56,655 nucleotides of DNA, from positions 1-56,655 of the forward strand of contig VXIS01000313.1 of assembly GCA_008704415.1 (NCBI GenBank), written 5' to 3'. This stretch comes from Sphaerosporella brunnea (lineage: Eukaryota > Ascomycota > Pezizomycetes > Pezizales > Pyronemataceae). The notes below the pieces were generated by a model. That model ran no database searches and was not told the origin of the DNA. It worked only from the letters and a program-made list of their open reading frames with translations. Positions 1 through 8,918 of the stretch are shown piece after piece. The number at the start of each line of letters is the position of its first letter. Position 1 is the first letter of the stretch. Position numbers and translations under genes: made by a program.

Positions 1-4
1 AGGC

Positions 5-175
5 TGTCACAACCGGTGACTAAGCAGGTTAGGGTTTACACGTGGACAGGGACTTTAGATTTAGTTGCTCTGAGACGGAGAGTTTGCTCATCATCCTTAA
101 TACACTTCTTCATCTTCACAGCTTCTTACGCTTTCCGTGACCCCTATCGCTCTTTACGCGACGTAAGGGTTCACA
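5..175 (+). repeat. 5' LTR of gypsy element
   Basis: 171 bp, TG...CA ends, base-for-base identical to 8287-8457 by eye. It contains a telobox-like TTAGGGTTT at about 29-37. The short length is normal for fungal Ty3/gypsy LTRs. Confidence 0.95.
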
Positions 176-177
176 TC

Positions 178-192
178 TGGCGTCAAGGACTC
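178..192 (+). other. Primer binding site (putative)
   Basis: Two bases after the 5' LTR the sequence reads TGGCGTCAAGGACTC. TGG is the complement of a tRNA CCA end, and this is where minus-strand priming normally starts. I cannot name the tRNA from the sequence alone. Confidence 0.6.
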
Positions 193-367
193 GTGAAACC
201 TCCGCACCAAGCTCCGTTTTCTGTCTCTCTTTCTCTCTTGTCCTTTCGAGTCCGCCCCTTCACCCCCGACCTCCCGTTCCCTAGATCAAATAAAGAAGTC
301 TCGCTGCTTCCAGCTCTCAAACTGCTAAGTTCTTTCCTCTCCGCGGCCTGGCTACAGCAGGCCGCTG

Positions 368-3059
368 ATGGACGTAACCCGCAAACGGGACTACAAGCAG
401 CCAACTAACAACTCTCCGTCAGTCAAACGCCGGAAGCTTGGGAACCTCTCCTCGACTCTCGACGGGGACTACTGGAAGCAGAACTCGACTCGTCAGAAAC
501 GAATCACTCGGCTTCAGAGAGCTGAACCCGCTGCTCCCACCTCGAGTCTGCTACCCCCTACCTCTCCTCCCATCGCTGAGCACAACCAGCTAGTGGTTCA
601 TCAGACTTTCGACGTCGGTCTCCCGATAATATTCGGACAGAGTTCTTTACCTTCTCCTCGACAATTGGAACAGCCTTTCACCGCTTTACAACGTCTGGGT
701 GTTGTTCTGAACCCCAAAAAGACAACTCTTCAGGCAGACGAGGTAGAGGAGCCGGAGTCACCACCACAATCTCCCAACCACCGACGATCCCTTATCGAAT
801 CTAAGCCGACCCCAGCCACTACCAGCGAGTGGAACTTCATCCCCTCCTGGGAGGCAGTTTGCATTGGCGCTCGGATCCTGAAACAGGCTCTTGTTTTCCC
901 CTTCGCGGTTGCACGGTTCCTGGTAGACGTGGCTCCGGAAACAAGGCAACAGGCACGACTCCTCGAAGCCGCTCGTAGGGAGCGAGAACAGCTCCTGCTG
1001 GATCAGTGGTTAGCCGAACGTTCCCAAGACCGCGAGTCCTCACCGGAGAGCGACCTATCTTCCCCACCCACATCCCCATCCCCTCCACCCTTCAGCTTTG
1101 CGACGATGTCCACGACGGCAGCGAGCGGTCTCGGAGGCGTATCTGGCCCGAGCGGAAGCGGAGACGGAGCCGGGTCGAGCGGAAGTGGAGCTGGTTCGAT
1201 TCAGCCTCCCCCGGACCCGAATGCTGGACTTCTCAATCAAATCCAACAGCTCATCGAGACAAACATGACGAGATTGAGACTGGAGCTGGGCCGGAAGCAG
1301 AACGACCCTGCTGCACGAGACGACGTTTTGCGTGCGGAACTGGACAACATGCAGGCGAGAAAAGCTGCAATCGACCAAGAGCGAGCTTTGATTCAGACTG
1401 GACAATGGCAGGGTCCGACGACTCCCCTTAGCCCCACTACGGTTTACGTGGCGCCTGCTCCAATCACAGTGGGTGGATCCAGTGGACCAGCCAAGCCAAG
1501 GTTTAATCCAGGCGACCTCCCACCGATCCTTTTCGGCCAAGATCTGGACGAATGGATCGCACACATGGACTATGTCGTCACCTCGTTTGGAGAGTTGGTC
1601 GTATGCCCTCACATCCTGCACCGCTGTTTCGCTGTAACGGAGAGGGTCGAGAACAGACTGGAGGGGCCCAAGGTACTCGCGTACAGAGGGGGCAAGAACG
1701 AGAGCTGGGACAAGATCCAAAGGCAGGACAAGAGGCCGGACAAGAGGCGCAATGCGCACGGTCAGGATTCAAATTGGAACGAAGGTACTCAGATTGACAT
1801 ACGAAGGTTCAGTAAAGAGGAAAGGGAAAACAAACAACAAAGCGGAAGCGAAGGCCCCTTATAGCAATCACGTGACTGCGGTGCGCCGCGCCACGTGGTA
1901 GCCGAATATAACCTCGGCTCGGAGCCACCCCACCGAGTCCCCCTACAGAGCCTCATCACGACACCACAAACAACCCCCACTTCCGAACCTCACCACGTGA
2001 CAACCATCAACGGGGGGGTAAATTTGAGAACAGCAAATGAATCAGCATCCTTTGAAGCCTTAGATCTGAGAGTTCCAGCCGATTTCATTGAGAGTAAAAG
2101 CCGGTAGCTTAGTCGGAAGACTCCATCCAACTTGCGCCGTGACATTCGCGATCGGCGATCCGATGAGGGACTGGTACCTGACGAAGCCATCGGAGGTCCA
2201 CACGTTTGTGACGACCGGTGCTGGTTGCTGGGACAGGTTCAAAACTCTGCTTCGATCACGCTTCAAGCCGGATCTCGGTGTCATTCAATATGAGGCCGAC
2301 TCGTATCGCAAGCAGCCAGGAGACAGCTGGGCAGCCTTCGGCATCCGTAAGTATAGACTGCTCAAGCGCGCTTATGAGGGTGCCGAAGAGGCGAATATCA
2401 TCCTGAAAATAAAGGCGGCAATTGATACCGATGTGCGGCGTTTTTGCAAGGAAAAAACCGACATAGACGCCTTTATCGGCGAGCTTATGGATTACGATTG
2501 TACCGTGCCTGTCACGACTCACTCCCCCGGCAGGTTGTTTCCTCCGGCCAGTTTCATGCCAATGGAGGCAAACCCGAGAACGGCCGGCCGTGGGCAACCC
2601 GGTCCCCAATCCGGTTTTCAAGCCAGACCCCACGATGCAGGCTCGTACGCACCGCGCCCCCAGAAAGACAAGGGTAAAGCCGTGGATCGCAGCACTCATG
2701 ACCGCAAAGCAACGATCCAGAACCGACTCAATCCAGAGACCGGCAAAATGGTACGTTCGTATATGAATTACCAAGGCAAGCCGGTCTTTATAAAGCGTGG
2801 ATGCATCGTCTGCGAGAGGAATGGAAGACCCAATCAAATGCACTTCAGCTTCGAATGCGCTGATACCACCCCTCGGGCGCACGCAGGGCAGGCTGATGAC
2901 CCTGAGAACGAGATGGCGGACCAACTTCATCGCACGGAGTCCGGTAACCTTACTTCGTACACTTTCCAACATCCTGTTTCCCACACAACCACCCTCTACC
3001 ACGATGAAGACGATCTCTATGAGGACCCGGAGTCGGGAAATGGCCAAGGGGGTTGGTAG
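368..3059 (+). pseudogene. gag: Gypsy Gag region, interrupted
   Basis: Gag would form the element's particle and bind its RNA. The open frame from ATG 368 encodes a Ser/Pro/Gly-rich N-terminus and a segment typical of the start of a retrotransposon Gag (PPILFGQDLDEW, about 1520-1550). It meets TAG at 1862-1864, continues in the same frame to about 2107, and the recognisable Gag core is then in another frame (2088-3059; WDRFKTLLRSRF, then helical sequence to about 2510). A zinc-knuckle-like C-x2-C-x9-H-x4-C lies near 2806-2860, with wider spacing than the usual C-x2-C-x4-H-x4-C. The stretch 1650-2040 looks unrelated to Gag and may be inserted or decayed. The last codons overlap Pol by 7 nt at a run of five Gs. 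An intact protein would need a stop and a frame change resolved, so I call it a pseudogene; an unrecognised intron is the alternative. Confidence 0.7.
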
Positions 3060-6000
3060 ATCGGGCTACCCACCCCCAAACAACAACACCTCGCGAGGAT
3101 AAATACGGTCCTCACGGAAAGAAGACCCGGATGAAATCACCGAGCGACCTTATAACCCCGACCCCCGGGAACGAGGGAGGCAAGGTGGAGACGCAGAAGA
3201 GAGCGTCTGAGGAGGTTGACGAAGGAAAGAGCACCACCCCTGTGGCTGGCAGCAGATGGGGCAAAACCCCGAGTGGTCTGGCCCAGGGGTCTACACGGGG
3301 AAGTCACCCCGTCGCGATCGCGAACCGTAATATGACTGATCAGATACAGATGAACAACTCGATCCGGACACCGGACAAGTTTGGTCCCAGCAGCAAAAAG
3401 TCTCGAATGAAAAACCCGATTCTACAAAACGCGATCCGGCCCGAAGAACTTCGCCGGATACAAGATGATTTTCCCACGGAAACATGGTGGTCAAATAGGG
3501 CGAGCAAGTGTGCAGCCCGAGGCGGAATGGGCGGTGGTGATATTACTACCCCTGTGGCTGGCAGCAGCTGGGGTAACCCCCCGAGTGGACTGGCCCAGGG
3601 GTACACCAGGATCCGGCGACTGGAACGTCCCCGTCAGCTCGCGGGTGATGGTAGAAGTTACCTGCGTTGCTCTCCACTGGCAGCCAAGTTTCGGCTCGGA
3701 TCTGTATCCTCGGACGACGTACCGGGTCTCACCGACGTTTGTTCGAACATTGGGCTAATCGACAAATCCCTTCTTCGAAAATACTATCCCGATATACCGG
3801 TGCACCCGGTAAATCGCAAAATCTCTGGCGTGGGCGAATCGACGACCATCGGATTCTCCGTTATTCCTCTCTGGCTGGAATGCCATGCAGAGCGAAACGA
3901 CGACACCACCAGCGACGGGGAGAACGTACGCATCTTTGCCGAGTTTGATGTGGAAGTGCACGTCCTGGAATGTTTTCCACCAAGGCTCTTGATTGGCCTC
4001 GATGCAATCCGCGACTACGGTATCGATATCATCACGAGTAAGATGCAAGGCCGCATCCAGGACCTGACATTTCCTCTGTTCTCGACGGCAGCAGCCAGAT
4101 TTCAGGCGGTCAAAGTTTTCGCGGGCAAACGAATGATAGTTCCAGGACGCTCAACGGTTCCGATCCCGGTTACCACTGCCTGTATGGACGGCGTCGACTA
4201 TATGTTCACACCGTATCTGGCTGCCGAAATCTCGATTCCATCTGCGCCACAGATGCCACGAGCGGTCATCGACAGTCAGACGCGCTTTATCATGTTCTCC
4301 AATCACTCCGAACATCCAATGATGATTGAGAGACGCCAAGTCTTAGGTGATGCAGAGGCCGTCCTGTTCGGCACGATTGCGACAACAACACCGCATATTA
4401 TTCGATGGGACGACCTAATCCAGCCGCGCCATAGCCATAGGCACAACGGACCCTCAATTGGGTTAAAGGCCCCGGCTACAGTCGCCATGGAAGAGCTCCT
4501 GGGAAAACCGATCCACGAGCCGACGATTTTCCACGTCACCGGCGCCACGGCCCATACCGACCCGTACGCCTATGAAGATGACCTACGTTTCGATGCTTCC
4601 GGCCGCGAAGCCCCGCGGAAGAGATCTCTCCCCGAAACCACGATTCGGCTGATCGCCGCAGGCGCGGAAAAACGTGTAACCGGAGAGCGATTTCCCGACA
4701 ACGCTCAGGAAGACGAAGATGTGTCATTTCCCACTCTGCCGCTGGACGAGGGATCTTCCTGTTCGTGGGTGTTATCAGACGAGTTAGACTCTGGGCAGGT
4801 GTCCGAACTCCTGCAGCTTCTTCAGGAATTCCAAGACGTCTTCAGCGACGGTTCGACAATTGGCCACGTCAACGGAGTCCGGGCCACTATAAATACTGGC
4901 GATGAAGAGCTGCCCCAAGCGGCCCGACTTCGACCCATCGGACCGACCAAACGCCAGATCGTAGAAGCAGCACTGATGCAACTGGAGAACTGGGATGTCA
5001 TCGAACGTTCAAACTCACCTACCGCATCCGCGGTAGTCCTGGTGTGGCAGAATAACAAGTGGCGTTTTTGCGTCGACTTCAGGCACCTCAACAAGATCAC
5101 CACCAAGGATTCATACCCGATGCTGCGCTCGGACTATATATTTTCGTCTCTCGCCGGGAAAAAGTTCTTTAGTGCACTGGATGCGATCAGAGGATATCAC
5201 CAAGTTGAGATCGCGGAGCAGGACCGCCATAAAACCGCCTTCATCACACACCGAGGCCTGTTTCAGTTCAAGAGGATGCCTTTCGGTCTCCGAAACGCCC
5301 CGGCCCAATTCCAACGAATGATGGACACAATCCTGGGTTCATTACGATGGGAAGCCGCACTCTGTTACATCGATGACGTGCTAGTGTTTTCCAACACGTG
5401 GGAGCAGCACCTCGCTCACCTGCGACGCCTCTTCACCTCCTGCAGGGTAGCCGGACTTACTTTCAGCAAGGGAAAGTGCCGCTTCGCGTTCTCAGAACTG
5501 AAACTACTGGGACTAGGTCTAGGAAGGTATGGACTCTTCACCCTGGAGGACAAAGTCAAAGCCATCACCGATTTGGCTGCACCGCAGACTCTGGGTGAGC
5601 TGTATCGCCTACTCGGGATGTTCGGCTACTACCGGGGGTTCATCCGGAACTATGCCAAGATTGCCCGACCTCTGGAGATCTTGAAACGGTCAACGAACTT
5701 GGGATCCGGAGTTGACTATAACTCCAAGAGGCCTATCACGTGGACGGACGACGCTCAATGCGCTTTCGACGAATTGAAGAAGCGACTATGCTCGGCACCA
5801 ATACTCGCACATCCTAAGTTCGATGGTCGGCCTTTCATCTTGTACACCGACGCATCTGCAGAGGCTTTCGGCGCGGTATTGACGCAGCAGTGGACCGAAG
5901 AGGACTACGAAGGTGCGGAACCATTCGACTCGATGCGGAGCCTCCTCTGCACAACGACACGGGATTGGGAAGCGAGCTACGCGGCCGACCCGGTTTTCCG

Positions 6001-8055
6001 ATTGGTATACCAACGGCTCCAAGGAGACAAGGCCAACGCGGAGCCGAAACACGGACCTTTGACAATCGGTTACACGCTGCAGCGCGACGGGACGCTGCAT
6101 TACAGGACAACATATGGCGATAAGGTATGCCTACCGAAAAACATGATTGTGGAGTGCATGCAGATGGCACACGATGCTCTCGGCCATTTCAGAGTGGACA
6201 AAACGTACGATCGCATTACAGCTACATACTATCGGCTCGGTCTCTCCACGATTGTAACGGATTACATCAAGCACTGCAGTGAATGTGCGAAGAACAAGAC
6301 GTCCAGGCGTCGCCCCTTCGGATCCCTATTGTCAATCGATTCCCCGTACAACCGGATCCCCAAGGCGTTCGAATCGATCAACATGGACCTAATCGTCGGG
6401 CTCCCGAAAAGCGGTGGCTACGATGCGGTGCTGACGGTGGTCGATCGGTTTACCAAAGCCGTGATCTTCGCACCGACAACGTCCGACTTCACAGCAGCCT
6501 CGCTGGCCGACACCTTTTTTGAACACGTCGTATCGCGCGGATTTCTTCCTACGAAGTTCATCACGGACAGGGACCCAAGGATCATCCAGTCGTTCTGGAA
6601 GTCCCTTGCGAGCCGGATGGGCTTCGATCATCGTAAGACCGCCGCTTATCATGCGCAGGCCGATGGCGCTGCGGAACGTGCCAACCAGACCTTGGAAGTC
6701 GCGCTCCGTGCGTACATCAATCAACGTCAAAACAATTGGCATCGGTATCTCGGCCTGATTCAGCTTGCCTACAACACAGCAAGACATCCTGGAACCGGAT
6801 TCAGCCCGAATGAGCTCCTGTACGCGAACCCTATGGAACCGATGGATCGGCTGTTGAACCCACTACCCCGTCGGAGGAAAGCGACGAGCGCAACGACGAT
6901 GCCGAGAGTTTCCTGGACGGCATCTCCGCTCGTCTGAAAGACGCGCAACAAGCCATAGTGAAGGCCCTATCAGCTCAGAAGGCTTACTACGACCGAAAAC
7001 ACTCGGATCTACCTGAAATCAAGGTCGGGGACTTCGTATCCATTCGCTTGGACCTCCACCCCGTTTCGATTGTGAAGCGGAATAAGCTCTCTCAACAGAA
7101 GCTCCCACCGTACAGGGTTACCGCCGTGCGGGCTGACGGCAGAGCGGTGGAACTTGAGATCTCCTCGAACCTAGGCATCCATCCAGTGATCAGCGTACAA
7201 CACGTCGAGCTCGCTCCCGATCCCTCCAACGATCCTTTCGGTCGACATGCGAAGGAAGCATCGCTACCGCGAGTTGTCGACGTCCGAATCTCCTCCCGAC
7301 GACCAGGTAGAAGAGAATACCTATTGCGCAGGGGCACAACCGACGCCTGGACGCCGGAACCCCTCACGCCACCAGAGCTGATCGCGGAATTCGAGGCCCA
7401 CAACGCAATGCTGGAAGCGATCCAAGCGCCATACACTATCATTGATCACCGCGTTACAAGGCATAACACGAGGTATAAGGTGTCCTTCGGCGATGATAGA
7501 CGCCCACGCTGGATCCTGAGTGAAGATATCGACCCTCACGCTCTTAAGGCGTATCGTCAAGACCCACAGGTGCACATCACCGCCGATTCATCCAAGATCT
7601 CACTCGCGGCCTCAGCCGAGCACGGTGTGGATCGGGTATTCGAGAGTCGGAAACCTCACCCAGGTGAAAAGCTGGAGCGCCCAATCTTATACATTGCTCG
7701 ACAAACAAGAGGAGCGGAATCGACTTACGAATCGACTGAGCGCGAAGTGGCCTGCCTCTATTGGGCAGTCAACAAGCTCTCGCTATATCTCAAAGGCAAC
7801 ACGTTCACGGTTTTCACCGATCACGAATGCACACGGGATGTTCTACAGGCAGCACCCAACGTGAGGATGTCCAAGAGACTTGACAAATACCGGATGCTAC
7901 TTCAACCATATCTTGATGACATGGATGTTGTATATCGCCCGGGAAAGCTAATGAACATGGTTGACCCGCTATCAAGAGCTAGATACAAGGCCTCACCGGA
8001 GCAAGGACTTTCTTCCGGAATGGGGGGAGGCCGAGTGTCGCAGAAAGATGAGTGA
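3053..8055 (+). pseudogene. pol: Gypsy Pol: PR-like, RT, split RNase H, integrase, chromodomain-like
   Basis: Pol starts in the -1 frame relative to Gag. In order it shows: two diverged copies of a Pro/Gly-rich block (about 3230-3310 and 3545-3615); a retropepsin-like region (about 3690-4070) whose expected D-S/T-G reads D-V-C; RT (about 5000-5640) with YIDD at 5366-5377; the first RNase H strand with its catalytic Asp at 5849-5851; integrase with HHCC zinc residues (about 6169-6290), catalytic Asp near 6387 and 6562 and Glu near 6669; a GPY/F-like module (about 6990-7210); and a chromodomain-like stretch (about 7435-7560). The frame shifts by one near 6857-6862, consistent with loss of one C from AACCCA, and then runs open to TGA at 8055. 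The second half of RNase H, with the Glu (about 7735), Asp (about 7818) and Asp (about 7960) of its active site, sits at the 3' end, not after RT. The replicase is probably inactive in this copy. Confidence 0.85.
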
Positions 8056-8277
8056 AGGACGACACGGTGGAATGAAGTTGCTGTTTGTCATGCTGCTACG
8101 CAAAGGGGTTGATGGTTTTCGCATTTCACCACCTATGAGATGGTGTTGCAGTTACGCGTTGTGATTTACGATATGTGAGAGGCGGATGATGCTTTGAGAG
8201 TTGGATCATGTTTGCCTGTTTTTCTGCTCTTTTGTTACGGTTGTCTTGCACGCTCGGGAGAGCTCATTGTGTAATAC

Positions 8278-8286
8278 GGGGGGAGA
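8278..8286 (+). other. Polypurine tract
   Basis: GGGGGGAGA lies immediately upstream of the 3' LTR, the standard place for the plus-strand primer of an LTR retroelement. Confidence 0.8.
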
Positions 8287-8457
8287 TGTCACAACCGGTG
8301 ACTAAGCAGGTTAGGGTTTACACGTGGACAGGGACTTTAGATTTAGTTGCTCTGAGACGGAGAGTTTGCTCATCATCCTTAATACACTTCTTCATCTTCA
8401 CAGCTTCTTACGCTTTCCGTGACCCCTATCGCTCTTTACGCGACGTAAGGGTTCACA
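8287..8457 (+). repeat. 3' LTR of gypsy element
   Basis: 171 bp, identical to 5-175. The next five bases (CAGGC, 8458-8462) match the four bases left of the 5' LTR plus one base that would lie outside the window. Confidence 0.95.
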
Positions 8458-8918
8458 CAGGCGTTGTTGCTGTTGGATTGGCAAGTGGGGTCCCATCGTA
8501 CGCTGTGTGCATTGAAGTCGCCCGCTAGGATGACTTTGTCTGTGTTCATGATGGCTGTCTAGTTTTCCAGCCGGCTGGGTCGTTGGCTGGTGAAAGCATC
8601 GTTGACAACGTTCAGCTTGAATTGATCATATACGTTGATAATGCGGCATTGCGCGTCGGATGGCGCTGTCGCGTCGATGACCATTACATCGCCGGCATTA
8701 GATACCAGCTCGGAGCGGACGGTGAAGTTGGTCTTAGAGTCGATGCGTACGGCGGCCCAGGTTCTGCCTGAACCGTATATCCGGAAGGCCTGGTGCGATA
8801 TGCGGTAGCTCAGAGGTTCTTGTATAAGCACTAGATCTGTCTTGGTGCGGACTGCGATTTCTAAACAGGCCTGTAGAACTGGTCCAGACCTGTTAACGTT
8901 GTGTTGAATGCAGCGCAT
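8458..8918 (-). pseudogene. LINE ORF2, N-terminal endonuclease part, truncated
   Basis: This is the start of a non-LTR retrotransposon ORF2, an apurinic-type endonuclease. The N-terminus MRCIQHNVNRS, then LVLIQEP, and later the conserved GDFNAHSVRWDP (about 8490-8530) are the classic motifs. One in-frame TAG at 8559-8561 splits the frame without shifting it, so it looks like a simple nonsense change. The frame is cut at 8457 by the gypsy element. The reverse transcriptase should continue on the far side, left of this window. The ATG overlaps the ORF1 stop as TAATG, so this ORF was probably translated by termination-reinitiation after ORF1. Confidence 0.85.

Larger units (their letters stand above)
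5..8457 (+). mobile_element. Ty3/gypsy LTR retrotransposon, complete ends, degenerate ORFs
   Basis: The element is bounded by two identical 171-bp direct repeats (5-175 and 8287-8457) that begin TGTCAC and end TTCACA. A primer-binding-like site follows the left LTR and a polypurine tract precedes the right one. Gag and Pol lie between them on the plus strand. Pol carries RT (YIDD at 5366-5377) and an integrase with HHCC and DDE residues. The flank after the right LTR is CAGGC and the four bases before the left LTR are AGGC, so a 5-bp target-site duplication is likely, with its first base just outside the window. The sequence after the element is a minus-strand LINE ORF2, so the gypsy element interrupted that LINE. 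Identical LTRs suggest recent insertion or recent homogenisation, but Gag and Pol carry stops and frameshifts, so this copy is probably not autonomous as sequenced. Confidence 0.95.
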
